NCBI GenBank assembly: GCA_963759235.1
Contig: CAVWYO010000007.1
Coordinates: forward strand, 372,001 to 436,000
Direction: 5' to 3'
Length of the DNA: 64,000 nucleotides
Origin: Bauldia sp963759235
GTDB taxonomy: Bacteria > Pseudomonadota > Alphaproteobacteria > Rhizobiales > Kaistiaceae
Shown: in pieces, positions 16,575-25,821 of the stretch
Layout of the letters: the number at the start of each line of letters is the position of its first letter
Position numbering within the stretch: position 1 is the first letter of the stretch
Made by a program: the position numbers and the translations under genes
The notes under the pieces: generated by a model
The model's database searches: none
What the model was told of the DNA's origin: nothing
The model's input: the letters and a program-made list of their open reading frames with translations, nothing else

Positions 16575-17129
16575 TCAACGCGGGCCGCCCGGCGCCGGCA
16601 CGTGCCCGACGGAGGCGGCGATGGCGCAAAGCGTGTCGGCGACGGCGGGATGGCCGGCCGCCAGGAGATCGAGGTTGCCGATCTCGACATCCTCGGACGG
16701 CATGACGCCCGGCCACTCGGTGCTGGCGCCGAGGAACCACCGGCCCTCGCCGGCGAGCCGCGCGGTGTGGAAGGTGTTGCCGGGGATGAGGAGCTGCGGC
16801 CGCTGGCCGGCGCGGATGTCCGGCCCGACGATCACCCGTTCGTCCGTTCCGTCGTCATGGAGGAGGAAGACCTCCAGCGGATCGCCGAGATAGGAATGAT
16901 AGAGCTGGTCGTTGCGGATGCGGTGAAGCCGCACCGGAGCGTCTGGGGTGACGAGAAAATAGAGCGCCGAACCTGCCGGACGGCCATCGGCGAACGGCGC
17001 GGGCAGGCCGCCGGGAGCGACCGACAGCTTGCTCACGAACGTCACCCGGACGAAGCCGCAGGTGGCGTTCGGCTCGAGCGCGAGCGCTCTGACGATCTCC
17101 TCGGGCGTAAGGTCTTCCCGCACCGACAT
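16575..17129 (-). CDS. Cupin superfamily protein (DUF985-like)
   Basis: A 184-residue single-domain cupin. LYFLVTPDAPVRLHRIRNDQ near residue 65 and YHSYLGDPLEVFLLHDDGT form the first metal-site region; PQLLIPGNTFHTARLAGEGR near 120 and WFLGASTEWPGVMPSEDV the second. This matches the DUF985 family, whose function is unsettled. The ATG at 17129 begins the conserved SVREDLTPEEIVRALALEP; a longer frame upstream has no family match and runs into the intergenic repeat at 17.2 kb. Confidence 0.8.
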   Translation of the reverse strand: MSVREDLTPEEIVRALALEPNATCGFVRVTFVSKLSVAPGGLPAPFADGRPAGSALYFLVTPDAPVRLHRIRNDQLYHSYLGDPLEVFLLHDDGTDERVIVGPDIRAGQRPQLLIPGNTFHTARLAGEGRWFLGASTEWPGVMPSEDVEIGNLDLLAAGHPAVADTLCAIAASVGHVPAPGGPR

Positions 17130-17215
17130 TGCTCCCCGCCGCTCCGGGCGCCAAAGGCCGCGCTCCCGTCCGGCCGAGCCCGATCCGGCGAGCCCACGGC
17201 TTTCCCGACGCCTGG

Positions 17216-17303
17216 AGCAAAGTCCGTTCCGGTTGGATCGGACCTTCTGCTCCAGCTCTTTAATTCTTCGCATTTTACCGGCGGAAAGTGCCCGCACTTT
17301 CCA
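17216..17303. repeat. Dispersed intergenic element, copy 2 (gagcaaagtccgttccg family)
   Basis: Shares gagcaaagtccgttccg and the cgcattttaccggcgg block with the element at 4675-4755. Within this copy, cggaccttctgctc is a near-inverse of gagcaaagtccg, so the unit can fold back on itself. It lies in the divergent space between the cupin gene and rpmG. Confidence 0.6.
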
Positions 17304-17407
17304 TGAAAATGCTGCCGGAGCCCGCGACAAAGCCGCCCAGCTTGACATCCGGCCCGCCGCTCTTAGTGTGGCCGGAAATTTCGCCGACGCGCTCGAAGGA
17401 TTTCGCC

Positions 17408-17575
17408 ATGGCCAAGGCCACTACCATCAAGATCAAGCTCGTCAGTTCGGCTGACACGGGCTATTATTACGTCACCAAGAAGAATTCGCGCACCAAGACC
17501 GACAAGCTGGCGATGAAGAAGTACGACCCGGTCGCCCGCAAACACGTCGAATTCCGCGAGGCGAAGATCAAATAG
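17408..17575 (+). CDS. rpmG: 50S ribosomal protein L33
   Basis: A 55-residue ribosomal protein starting AKATTIKIKLVSSADTGYYY and ending KHVEFREAKIK, which matches alphaproteobacterial L33 over its full length. This version lacks the zinc-binding cysteine pairs found in some bacterial L33 forms. The ATG at 17408 is fixed by homology; the frame upstream is spurious. A strong terminator follows 29 bp after the stop, so the gene is transcribed on its own. Confidence 0.97.
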   Translation: MAKATTIKIKLVSSADTGYYYVTKKNSRTKTDKLAMKKYDPVARKHVEFREAKIK

Positions 17576-17600
17576 CCCGCCTTCCAGGGCTGGAACAGCA

Positions 17601-17631
17601 AAAAGGCACCGCCGGTGGCGGTGCCTTTTTG
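17601..17631 (+). terminator. Rho-independent terminator of rpmG
   Basis: A perfect 9-bp stem, ggcaccgcc / ggcggtgcc (17605-17613 and 17617-17625), with a ggt loop, followed directly by five T. A run of A before the stem mirrors the T tract, so it could also act in the other direction. Confidence 0.93.
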
Positions 17632-17976
17632 TCGTCGAATAGTGGCCGGCCCAGAACGGGTTTGTACGAGGAGGCCACTCAATCCGTTCTGGAACCGGCC
17701 GACCCCACGGACCCAGGAGATGCGGCGGACCTGAGCACTCCGCAGGGTTTCGGTTGCGAGCAGAGCCAATCGCCGGCCTTGGTGGGCTTCATGACCGCTC
17801 TAATCCTCTTCAGGCAATCTATCCCCGGACCGCACCGAATTGGAACCGGATTCCACCATCGCGGGCGAAGAAACGAAAAATTAAGTAAAATATTAGGCTT
17901 AACCGCGCTGTTCGTCAGGCGTTCGCTCCGGCGTTCCGCCACCCATGAGGCCGGAGCGGCGGCTCCCGAATCGAGG
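17632..17976. other. Intergenic region without a recognised gene
   Basis: Between the rpmG terminator and the end of the convergent RND permease gene there are about 345 bases. The open frames here (for example 17679-17942 on the minus strand) have no recognisable domain, and the stretch around 17870-17910 is AT-rich. I see no gene. Confidence 0.5.
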
Positions 17977-20900
17977 CTATTCCGCCGGCGCCGGCTGGCC
18001 CGCGAGGGGCGCCGCGGGCACCGCCTCGCCGAGGTTCGGCCGGGTCCGCGCCGACAGGATCGTGTAGAACATCGGCACCACGAAAAGCGTGAAAATCGTC
18101 CCGACCGACATGCCGGTGGCGATCACCAGACCCATGGAAAACCGCGCTTTCGCACCGGCGCCGCTCGACAGGATGAGGGGAAGGACGCCGAGCACCATCG
18201 CGAATGTCGTCATCAGGATCGGCCGGAGGCGGATACGTGCCGCCTCGATGATGGCCGTGCGGCGGTCGACGCCCCGCGCTTCGCGCTGCTGGTTGGCAAA
18301 TTCCACCATCAGAATGCCGTGCTTGGTGATCAGGCCGACGAGCGTGATCAGCCCGACCTGGGTGTAGATGTTGATCGTGCTCAGGCCGAGGTTGAGCGGC
18401 ACCAGCGCCCCGAACAAGGACAGCGGCACCGCCATCATGATGATCAGCGGATCGCGGAAGCTCTCGAACTTCGCGGCGAGCACCAGGTAGATCACGACGA
18501 TGGCCAGCGCGAAGGCGATCACCAGCGTGTTGCCCGCTTCGATCTCGGTCCGCGACTGGCCGGCGTACTGAATGAAATAGCCCTTCGGCAGTTGCGCCGC
18601 CGCGATGTCCTGCAAGGTCTTCAAAGCGTCGCCGGTGGTGACCCCCGGCCGCGGCAGGCCGGACAGCGTTGCCGAGTTGAGCTGGTTGAACTGCTCGATG
18701 GCCGGTGCCGAGGCCTGTGTATCGAGCGTGACGACCGAGGACAGCGGCACCATCGCCCCCGACTGGCTGCGCACGAAGAATGTGCCGAGGCTTTCCGGAT
18801 TGAAGCGATAGCGCTGCGGCACTTGCGGAATGATATCATAGGCTCGCGCATCGCTGTCGAACTTGGAGACGCCGTTCTCGCCGACGAGCAGGGTCAGCGT
18901 GTTGGCGATGTCGGCAACCGACACCCCGAGCGAAGCGGCGCGCTGGCGGTCGATGAGCACGCTCACCTGCGGCTTGTCGAACGAAAGCGAATCCTGGACG
19001 ACGATGAATTTCCCGGACGCCATGGCCTGGCCGCGGATCGCCTCCGCCTGCTCGAAGACGCGCTCCGCCGAATCGGTCGACTGGATGACGAAGGAGATCG
19101 GCAGGCCGCCGCCGGTGCCGGGCAGCGACGGAATCGCGAAGACGAAGGCCTGCAGCCCGGCGATCGTGTTGAGCCGCGGCTGGATCTCCTGCTGGACCTC
19201 CGCCTGGCTGCGGGTGCGCTCCGCCCACGGCTTCAGCACCCATGCGGCGAAGGCGGAATTGGCCGCGCCGGTGCCGGCGACCGAGAAGCGCGTGGTGACC
19301 TCCGGAATGTCCTTGGTCCGCTTGTCGATCTCGTCGAGGAAGAGCGTGGTGTAGGGAAGCGTCGCGTATTGCGGTCCCGTCACCAGCGAAAACAGCGCGC
19401 CTTGATCCTCTTCCGGCGCGAGCTCGCTCGAGGTGTGCAGGAACAGGAACGCCGTGGTCCCGATCAGCGCGGCGACGATCAGAAGCGTCAGCGGCCGTAG
19501 CCGCAGCGACCCGCTCAGCCGGCGTTCATACCAGTTGCCGATCGCCTCGAAGACGCGGTCGACAATCCGCGCGAAGCGGCTGCCGCCCCTGGTCAGCAGC
19601 CGTGCCGACATCATCGGCGAAACGGTGAGGGCGATGAAGCCGGATATCACGACAGCCCCGGCCAGCGTCAGCGCGAATTCGCGGAACAGGGAGCCGGTTA
19701 CGCCGGTGGTGAAGCCGATCGGCGCGAATACCGCGGCGAGCGTGATGGTCATGGCGACGACCGCGCCGGAAAGTTCGCGCATCCCCTGGATCGCCGCCGC
19801 CAGAGGCTCGACGCCCTCCTCGACGTGACGATGGATGTTCTCGACCACCACGATCGCGTCGTCGACGACGAGGCCGATGGAAAGCACCATCGCCAGCAGC
19901 GTCAGCGTGTTCAGCGAATAGCCGACCGCCCACATCAGGAAGCAAACGCCGATCAGCGAGAGCGGAATGGTGACGATGGGGATGACGACGGTACGGAAGG
20001 AGCCGAGGAAGAGCAGGATGACGAGGACCACGATGCCGGCCGCTTCGGCGATCGTCTTCAGCACTTCATCGATCGACGCGCTGATCGCCTCGGTCGAATC
20101 GTAGAGGAGCGTGATCTGCATCCCTTCCGGGATGTCGGCCTGGATCGCAGTCAGTTCCTTGCGCACGCCCGCCGCGACGTCGAGCGGATTGGCCTCCGGC
20201 GTCGGAAAGATGCCGAGAAACACCCCGTCGCGGCCGTCGAACTGCACGCGGATGTCGGTCGAGGCGGCGGCAAGCTCGATCTTGGCCACGTCGCGAAGCC
20301 GGATGACGCTGTCGCCATCGCCGCGGATGGGCATCTCGCCGAAGGCCAGTGGATCCTGGAGCGTCGTCTTCGCCTCGATCGAGTAGGCGTAGTATTCGTT
20401 CTTGGTGCTGCCCGGGGCCGACAGGAAGTTCGAATTCTGGATCGCGTTGAGGATGTCGACCGCGGTGACGCTGCGCGCCGCCATCGCCACCGGGTCGACC
20501 CAGATGCGCATGGCGAATTCCTGGGCACCGAGGATCTGGGCATCGGCGACCCCGTCGACCGTGGCGAAGCGCGGCTGGATGACCCGCGTCAGATATTCGG
20601 TCAGCTGCTGCGGGTTCATGTTGTCGCTGCGCGCCGCCAGGTACATCAGCGCGAAGGAGAAGCCGGTGCCCTTCTGGATGACCGGGTCCTTCGCATCCGA
20701 CGGCAGCTGGCCGCGGACCTGTTGCACCTTGGCGATCACCTCGGTCAGCGATTTGTCCGGGTCGGCATTGAGGCGCATGTGGACGGAGACCGTCGAGAGC
20801 CCGAGCGCGCTCTTCGAGGTGACGTAGTCGACGCCTTCGGCCGAGGACACCGCCTTTTCGATGGTGGAGGTGATGAAGCCCTGGATGACGTCGGAGCTGG

Positions 20901-21060
20901 CGCCCGGATAGGCCGTCGTCACCGTGATGACCGTCTCGTCCACCTTCGGATATTGGCGGATCGACATGCTGGTTATGCCCTGCGCGCCGAGCAGCAGGAT
21001 GAGCAGGCTGACGACCGTCGAGAGGACCGGCCGTCGAATGAAGAGCTCAGAGAAGCTCAT
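17977..21060 (-). CDS. RND multidrug efflux permease (HAE-1 type)
   Basis: A 1027-residue inner-membrane pump that uses the proton gradient to export drugs through a tripartite complex. It has the first membrane helix (ELFIRRPVLSTVVSLLILLL), two large periplasmic loops, and the TM4 proton-relay pair in SIGLVVDDAIVVVENIHRH near residue 408. The second membrane half (GLSTINIYTQVGLITLVGLI and KHGILMVEFANQQRE) is also present. Length is normal for AcrB/MdtC/MexK relatives. The ATG overlaps the stop of the adaptor gene by 4 bp. No outer-membrane channel gene is adjacent, so a TolC-type partner must be elsewhere. Substrates are unknown. Confidence 0.93.
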   Translation of the reverse strand: MSFSELFIRRPVLSTVVSLLILLLGAQGITSMSIRQYPKVDETVITVTTAYPGASSDVIQGFITSTIEKAVSSAEGVDYVTSKSALGLSTVSVHMRLNADPDKSLTEVIAKVQQVRGQLPSDAKDPVIQKGTGFSFALMYLAARSDNMNPQQLTEYLTRVIQPRFATVDGVADAQILGAQEFAMRIWVDPVAMAARSVTAVDILNAIQNSNFLSAPGSTKNEYYAYSIEAKTTLQDPLAFGEMPIRGDGDSVIRLRDVAKIELAAASTDIRVQFDGRDGVFLGIFPTPEANPLDVAAGVRKELTAIQADIPEGMQITLLYDSTEAISASIDEVLKTIAEAAGIVVLVILLFLGSFRTVVIPIVTIPLSLIGVCFLMWAVGYSLNTLTLLAMVLSIGLVVDDAIVVVENIHRHVEEGVEPLAAAIQGMRELSGAVVAMTITLAAVFAPIGFTTGVTGSLFREFALTLAGAVVISGFIALTVSPMMSARLLTRGGSRFARIVDRVFEAIGNWYERRLSGSLRLRPLTLLIVAALIGTTAFLFLHTSSELAPEEDQGALFSLVTGPQYATLPYTTLFLDEIDKRTKDIPEVTTRFSVAGTGAANSAFAAWVLKPWAERTRSQAEVQQEIQPRLNTIAGLQAFVFAIPSLPGTGGGLPISFVIQSTDSAERVFEQAEAIRGQAMASGKFIVVQDSLSFDKPQVSVLIDRQRAASLGVSVADIANTLTLLVGENGVSKFDSDARAYDIIPQVPQRYRFNPESLGTFFVRSQSGAMVPLSSVVTLDTQASAPAIEQFNQLNSATLSGLPRPGVTTGDALKTLQDIAAAQLPKGYFIQYAGQSRTEIEAGNTLVIAFALAIVVIYLVLAAKFESFRDPLIIMMAVPLSLFGALVPLNLGLSTINIYTQVGLITLVGLITKHGILMVEFANQQREARGVDRRTAIIEAARIRLRPILMTTFAMVLGVLPLILSSGAGAKARFSMGLVIATGMSVGTIFTLFVVPMFYTILSARTRPNLGEAVPAAPLAGQPAPAE

Positions 21061-22250
21061 TGCGACGCATCCGCGGCGGCGAGCGGCGCGTTGGCCGGAT
21101 TGACGCTGTTGTCGACGACGACGTGGCTGCCGTTGGACAGCTTGTTCTGGCCGGAAGACACGATCTGCATGCCCGGCTCGACGCCCTTCAAAATCTCGAT
21201 CTCTGTGTCCAACCGACGGCCGGTCTCGACGAAGACCTGCTTGGCGACGAGCTGCGGCGCCGCCGGCGCTTGCTCGGCTGCCGCCTGGCCGGCAGCCGGC
21301 TGGCCGCCGCCCTGCGCCGGCGCGGCCGCGGCCGGCGCCTCGACCACCTGATAGACGTAGCTGCCGTAGAGGCTGATGACGACCGCGGTCTGCGGCAGCG
21401 CGATGACGTCCGGCTCTTCCGGCAGGTGGACACGCACGCGGGCGAACTGACCGGGGCGAAGCGTGCCGTTGGCATTGTCGACCAGTGCCTGGACCGAGAC
21501 GAGGCGGGAGGTAGGATCGATCTTCGGGTCGATGCCGGTAATGACGCCGTTGAAGTCGAGATGATCCTCGCTGAGGCCGAGGCTGATCGCCTGGCCGATC
21601 GACAGCTCCGGCAATTGCTGCTCCGGTAGCGTGAAATTGACCCTCATCTTGCTGAGGTCCTGCAGCGTCGCGATGACGGTGCCGGCCTGTATGTACGCGC
21701 CTGGATCGATCTGCGGGATGCCGATGGTTCCGGCAAAGGGCGCCTGGATCGCACCTTGCGCCAATCTCGCTTCGATGGCGGACAGCGCGCCCTTGGCCAG
21801 GTCGAGCTTGTTCTGGGCGGCCTGGAGGTCGGCAGAGGTAGCGAAGTTCCGCTTGAAGAGCTGTTGGGTACGGTCGAGGGCGTCCTGGTTGACCGCGACG
21901 CTGGACTGGGCCGCGACGAGACCGGCGCGCTCGACCGAATCGTCGATCTGCACCAAAGTCTGACCGGTGGTGATCTTGTCGTTGGCCTTGAAATCGATCG
22001 ACTTCACGACGCCGGCGAGCTCACTGGCGACGTCGACGCCTTGCGAGGCCGATATCGTGCCGATCGCATCGATGCCGGGCGTCCAGCGCACGGGCTTGAC
22101 CTCGACGGTCGAGACGGTGACGGTCGGAATCGGGAAATGCGCGAAGTACTGCGCGACCATCCCCTGGCGGAAGAAGTTGAACCAGATCAACCCGGCGCAG
22201 ACGACCAGCACCAGGAGGAGAATGATCGCGCCTACGATGAACCGTCTCAT
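21057..22250 (-). CDS. RND efflux periplasmic adaptor (membrane fusion protein)
   Basis: A 397-residue adaptor. It has an N-terminal signal anchor (FIVGAIILLLVLVVCAGLIW), the lipoyl-like half GIDAIGTISASQGVDVASEL, a coiled-coil hairpin around residues 105-165 (AGLVAAQSSVAVNQDALDRT to SAIEARLAQG), the second lipoyl half APFAGTIGIPQIDPG, and a beta-barrel domain. A proline/alanine/glutamine-rich insert (about residues 305-330) interrupts the last domain. It links the permease to an outer-membrane channel. It is first in the operon; the divergent TetR gene and a perfect palindrome lie just upstream, so expression is probably inducible by the pump's substrates. Confidence 0.92.
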   Translation of the reverse strand: MRRFIVGAIILLLVLVVCAGLIWFNFFRQGMVAQYFAHFPIPTVTVSTVEVKPVRWTPGIDAIGTISASQGVDVASELAGVVKSIDFKANDKITTGQTLVQIDDSVERAGLVAAQSSVAVNQDALDRTQQLFKRNFATSADLQAAQNKLDLAKGALSAIEARLAQGAIQAPFAGTIGIPQIDPGAYIQAGTVIATLQDLSKMRVNFTLPEQQLPELSIGQAISLGLSEDHLDFNGVITGIDPKIDPTSRLVSVQALVDNANGTLRPGQFARVRVHLPEEPDVIALPQTAVVISLYGSYVYQVVEAPAAAAPAQGGGQPAAGQAAAEQAPAAPQLVAKQVFVETGRRLDTEIEILKGVEPGMQIVSSGQNKLSNGSHVVVDNSVNPANAPLAAADASQ

Positions 22251-22314
22251 GGAAGTTTCCGCAATGAGTTGCGCGACGCCGACGACCGTATCCGCTTGCC
22301 GTATCCGAGAAGTT

Positions 22315-22338
22315 ACTTTACCGTCTAGACGGTAAAGT
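22315..22338. promoter_or_regulatory. Perfect 24-bp palindromic operator between RND operon and tetR gene
   Basis: Positions 22315-22338 form a perfect palindrome with half-site actttaccgtct. It sits about 65 bp before the adaptor start and 33 bp before the TetR-family start, the position expected for an operator that controls both divergent promoters. Confidence 0.85.
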
Positions 22339-22370
22339 CAACACCACCTGGAGGCGCCCGCACGGCGATC

Positions 22371-22985
22371 ATGTCAGTCACCGCTGCCAGAACTAGGGCC
22401 ATGCCAGAAGCGGGCCAGTCTTCGGCTCCTGACACACTTCGTTCATTGCCGAAAAGGAACGGCACCCGCGACCGAATTCTCGCGGCAGCCATGGAAGTGG
22501 CGAAGGAGTTGGGCGCCGGGCACCTGTCCCTCGATGCGATCGCCAGGCGAGCAGGCGTCTCCAAGGGGGGGCTGCTTTATCATTTTCCGAAAAAGGACGC
22601 CCTCATCCGGGCGCTGGTCGAGCATCATCTCGCCGGCATCGAGTCGGCGATTCGGGACGCCGAAGCGGAAGGGGGGCGGTCCAACGCCGTCGCCCGCGCC
22701 TTCGTCGAGGTTTACCGCAACAAGATCCGCTGTCAGGCGCCCAAGCCGAGCGGGGTGCTGGTTGCGCTGGCCGAAGATCCGCAGCTCCTCGAACCGGTGC
22801 GGGCGCATCAGGGGCGGGTTGTCGACCGTATCCGTCACACCGCGGGCGACCGCGGTCTTTCGCTGATCGCCTTCCTCGTTGTCGAGGGTTTGAACGCGCT
22901 CGACCTTTTCGAGGCCGACCCGCTGACGGCGGAGGAACGCGACGGCGTGCTCGACAGCCTGCTTCGGTGGCTCGACGAGGCCTGA
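22371..22985 (+). CDS. TetR-family transcriptional regulator
   Basis: A 204-residue regulator. The N-terminal helix-turn-helix (RILAAAMEVAKELGAGHLSL, DAIARRAGVSKGGLLYHFP and KKDALIRALVEHH) covers residues 34-85; the C-terminal 120 residues form the ligand domain. It is divergent from the RND pump operon with a perfect 24-bp palindrome between, so it most likely represses the pump and itself until a substrate binds. Starts at 22371 or at the ATG 10 codons later are both possible. Confidence 0.88.
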   Translation: MSVTAARTRAMPEAGQSSAPDTLRSLPKRNGTRDRILAAAMEVAKELGAGHLSLDAIARRAGVSKGGLLYHFPKKDALIRALVEHHLAGIESAIRDAEAEGGRSNAVARAFVEVYRNKIRCQAPKPSGVLVALAEDPQLLEPVRAHQGRVVDRIRHTAGDRGLSLIAFLVVEGLNALDLFEADPLTAEERDGVLDSLLRWLDEA

Positions 22986-23037
22986 TCCTTCGAGGCGGCA
23001 GAGAGCCTTCATAGACCGGCGAATCCGTTGCACCGAT

Positions 23038-24402
23038 CTAGGCGGCGGCCGCTACGCGATTGCGCCCGGCGCGTTTGGCCTTGTAGAGCGCCTCGTCGGC
23101 GCGCTTCAGCAGGGCCTCCGGACCGTCTTCCGGCGATTCGAGCGAGCTGACGCCGATCGAAACGGTGACCTCGAGCGTGACGCCGCCGTCCGCCTGGAAC
23201 GGCTCCTCGGCGATCTTCTGGCGTATCCTTTCGCCCACCGCCATCGCCAGCGCGGAATCGGTGTCCGGCATCGCCACCACGAATTCTTCGCCGCCCAGGC
23301 GGCAGGCGAGATCGATGCTGCGCACCACCTTCCGCACCCGCCGGGCAAATTCCTGCAGCACCGCGTCGCCGGCGAGGTGGCCGTGGGAATCGTTGACCGC
23401 CTTGAAATGATCGATGTCGAGCGCGAGAACCGACAGCGGTCTGCTTCGCGCCCGCGCCTGCGTGACGAGGGCGGCGAGATGGCGCTCAAGATAGCGGCGG
23501 TTGTGAAGGCCGGTCAGCCCATCGGTCACCGCCATCTCGATCGTCATCTGCATGTTGTCGCGCAGCCGGTCGGCGAAGCGCTTGCGCCGGATCTGGGTCC
23601 GCACCCGCGCCAGCATCTCGTTGGCGTCGATCGGGCGGAGCAGATAGTCATTGACCCCGAGATCGAGGCCGCGGAGGAGCCGTGCGTTGTCGCCCGGATC
23701 GGCAATGACGAGGATCGGAACCATCCGCGTCGCGTCGACGGAACGGAGCTGCGAGCAGAGCCTCAGCCCGTCGGCCTCGGCCAGGCTGAGGCTGACGATG
23801 GCGAGGTCGTAGTCGCCGTCCGCCGCCCTGAACAGCGCCTCATGGGGATTGGCTTCCACATCGATGGTGTGGTGCGGCGACAGGATACGCACGGCGCGCT
23901 CGACGGTCGCCGCCATGTCGTCGACGAGAAGCATCCGCCCACCCTCGCCGGCAAGCGTCGACGGGTCCATCGCCTCGTCGAGTCCGATCTCGTTCGACGT
24001 CGCCGCGCGCATCATCAGCTCGTCGGTCAGCGTCTTCAGCCGCACCAGGCTTTTCACCCGAGTGACCAATGCGACATCGTCGACCGGCTTGGTGAGGAAG
24101 TCGTCGGCGCCCGCCTCGAGACCGGCGATCCGATCCGCCGGCTCGTCAAGCGCCGTGACGATGATCACCGGGATATGCGCGGTCTTGGGATCGGCCTTGA
24201 GGCGGCGGCAGACCTCGAAGCCGTCCATGCCCGGCATCATCACGTCGAGGAGGACGATGTCGCACTGGCCGCGCGCGCAAAGCTCCAGTGCTTCGGGGCC
24301 GTTCATCGCCGTCACGACGTCGAAATACTCGGCCGCCAGCCGCGTCTCCAGCAGCCTGATATTGGCGGCAATGTCGTCGACAACCAGCACCCGTGCAGTC
24401 AT
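23038..24402 (-). CDS. pleD: Response regulator diguanylate cyclase PleD
   Basis: A 454-residue REC-REC-GGDEF protein that makes cyclic di-GMP and controls the motile-to-sessile switch in alphaproteobacteria. REC1 has the phospho-acceptor Asp in DIVLLDVMMPGMDGFEV near residue 53 and the Lys in DDFLTKPVDD. REC2 (GRMLLVDDMAATVERAVRIL) has lost the acceptor (DLAIVSLSLAEADG), as expected of the PleD pseudo-receiver. The cyclase domain has the active GGEEF in RLGGEEFVVAMP near 370 and an intact inhibitory RxxD site five residues before it (RSID). It follows divK by 17 bp on the same strand. Confidence 0.95.
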   Translation of the reverse strand: MTARVLVVDDIAANIRLLETRLAAEYFDVVTAMNGPEALELCARGQCDIVLLDVMMPGMDGFEVCRRLKADPKTAHIPVIIVTALDEPADRIAGLEAGADDFLTKPVDDVALVTRVKSLVRLKTLTDELMMRAATSNEIGLDEAMDPSTLAGEGGRMLLVDDMAATVERAVRILSPHHTIDVEANPHEALFRAADGDYDLAIVSLSLAEADGLRLCSQLRSVDATRMVPILVIADPGDNARLLRGLDLGVNDYLLRPIDANEMLARVRTQIRRKRFADRLRDNMQMTIEMAVTDGLTGLHNRRYLERHLAALVTQARARSRPLSVLALDIDHFKAVNDSHGHLAGDAVLQEFARRVRKVVRSIDLACRLGGEEFVVAMPDTDSALAMAVGERIRQKIAEEPFQADGGVTLEVTVSIGVSSLESPEDGPEALLKRADEALYKAKRAGRNRVAAAA

Positions 24403-24419
24403 ATCCGCGACATGCCTCC

Positions 24420-24791
24420 CTAGCCGTCGCCCAAATATGCTTTGACGGTCTCGATGAACTTGGTCACGGAAATCGGCTTCGACAGGTAGGCTTCGCAGCC
24501 GCCCTGGCGTATGCGCTCCTCGTCGCCTTTCATCGCGAAGGCGGTGACGGCGATGATGGGGATCGAGCGGAGATCGTCATCCTCCTTGATCCACTTGGTC
24601 ACCTCGAGGCCGGACACCTCGGGCAGCTGGATGTCCATCAAGATGAGGTCCGGACGATGGGCCCGCGCCAGATCGATCGCCTCCAGTCCGTTGCGCGTCT
24701 GGACGATGTCATAGCCGTTCGCCTCCAGGAGGTCGTGGAAGAGCTTCATATTGAGCTCGTTGTCTTCCACGACGAGAACGGTCTTGGACAT
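24420..24791 (-). CDS. divK: Single-domain response regulator DivK
   Basis: A 123-residue receiver domain with no output domain. Acidic pocket VVEDNELNMKLFHDLLEANG, acceptor Asp in LILMDIQLPEVSGLEVTKWI (residue 53), Thr in IIAVTAFAMKGDEERI and Lys in AYLSKPISVTKFIE. The sequence is very close to Caulobacter and rhizobial DivK, which relays from PleC/DivJ to DivL-CckA and so controls CtrA activity. First gene of a divK-pleD pair; ctrA and chpT lie within 7 kb. Confidence 0.95.
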   Translation of the reverse strand: MSKTVLVVEDNELNMKLFHDLLEANGYDIVQTRNGLEAIDLARAHRPDLILMDIQLPEVSGLEVTKWIKEDDDLRSIPIIAVTAFAMKGDEERIRQGGCEAYLSKPISVTKFIETVKAYLGDG

Positions 24792-24889
24792 CCAATGGAT
24801 TCCAGAGGTTTGCGCGCCAGCGGCGATTCTTTGCGTCGCCGAATCCTGTATGATTCAAAATAAGAGCGAATTCTTTCGGAAACGCAAAT

Positions 24890-25180
24890 ATGACCCCCCG
24901 AGTTTCACGCTATCCGGTCGATCGCCAGAACGCCGAGGTGATCGCCGTCTCCGCCTTGTCCTTCCTCGCTTCCCGGCCGCGGGACCTCGATCAATTCTTC
25001 GCCTTGACCGGGCTTTCGTCGGACACAATTCGGCAAGACGCCGACAAGCCAGGCTTTCTCGCCGGGGTCCTCGACTATCTGGTCGGCGACGAGCCGCTGC
25101 TCACCGCCTTCGCCGCCGAAGCCGGCGTTCCGCCGCAACAGGTCGCCCAGGCACGCCAGCGGCTCGACACACCGGATTGA
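24890..25180 (+). CDS. DUF3572 family protein
   Basis: A 96-residue soluble helical protein (NAEVIAVSALSFLASRPRDL, FFALTGLSSDTIRQDADKPG, VLDYLVGDEPLLTAFAAEAG) matching DUF3572, a family of unknown function that is regularly divergent from divK in Hyphomicrobiales. Its start is 98 bp from divK, so they share a promoter region. The GNAT gene begins 8 bp downstream, probably in the same transcript. Confidence 0.8.
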   Translation: MTPRVSRYPVDRQNAEVIAVSALSFLASRPRDLDQFFALTGLSSDTIRQDADKPGFLAGVLDYLVGDEPLLTAFAAEAGVPPQQVAQARQRLDTPD

Positions 25181-25188
25181 GCCAAGCG

Positions 25189-25806
25189 ATGGAAACGATC
25201 CCGCTCAAGCTGGAGGGCTATACCGACCTGCCTGCCGGCAAGATCGCCAACGTGGTGACTTATTTCGAGATGACCAGGCCGCCGGAGCGGCATGGGGAAC
25301 CCGTATCCGGCGACTTCACGGTCCGTCGGGTGATCGATCCCGACACCGGATGGTATCGCAACATCGTGCGGCGCATCGGGGAAGACTGGTTGTGGGTGGC
25401 GATCCCCCTCATGCCCGAAGCCGCACTCGCTGCGCTTCTTGGTGATCCGGCGGTCGAAATTCACGTTCTGGAACAAGGCGGCGAGGCGATCGGCGTGGCC
25501 GAGCTTGACCGTCGGCAACCGGGCAACGTCGAGATCGTCATCTTCGGGGTCGTGCCGTCGGCAGTCGGCACCGGCGCCGCCCATCATCTGATGGGGCGCG
25601 TTCTCGACGCGGCTTTTCGCGACGGCACGCGGCGGGTATGGCTCCATACCTGCACGAACGACCATCCCGGCGCGGTGCGCTTTTACCTTCGCGCCGGGTT
25701 CCAGCCGTACAAATATGCCATTGAAGTCATGGACGATCCGCGGCTGTCCGGCGCCTATCTCGCGACGGCAGCCCCCCAGGTGCCGGTGATCCGGCCGAAG
25801 CGGTAG
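25189..25806 (+). CDS. GNAT-family N-acetyltransferase
   Basis: A 205-residue protein. Residues 90-180 have the GNAT core: EAIGVAELDRRQPGNVEIVI, FGVVPSAVGTGAAHHLMGRV with a Q/RxxGxG/A-like acetyl-CoA loop (VGTGAAHHLM), and HTCTNDHPGAVRFYLRAGFQ, the usual last helix. It probably acetylates a small molecule or protein; the substrate is not evident. The ATG at 25189 is fixed because the longer frame overlaps DUF3572. It begins 8 bp after that gene. Confidence 0.85.
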   Translation: METIPLKLEGYTDLPAGKIANVVTYFEMTRPPERHGEPVSGDFTVRRVIDPDTGWYRNIVRRIGEDWLWVAIPLMPEAALAALLGDPAVEIHVLEQGGEAIGVAELDRRQPGNVEIVIFGVVPSAVGTGAAHHLMGRVLDAAFRDGTRRVWLHTCTNDHPGAVRFYLRAGFQPYKYAIEVMDDPRLSGAYLATAAPQVPVIRPKR

Positions 25807-25821
25807 CGGCGGCCCGCCTGT

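Noticed and set aside
19825..21351. 508-residue frame antisense to the RND permease and adaptor
   Set aside because: Asp/His/Arg-rich antisense composition; the real genes on the other strand are full length.
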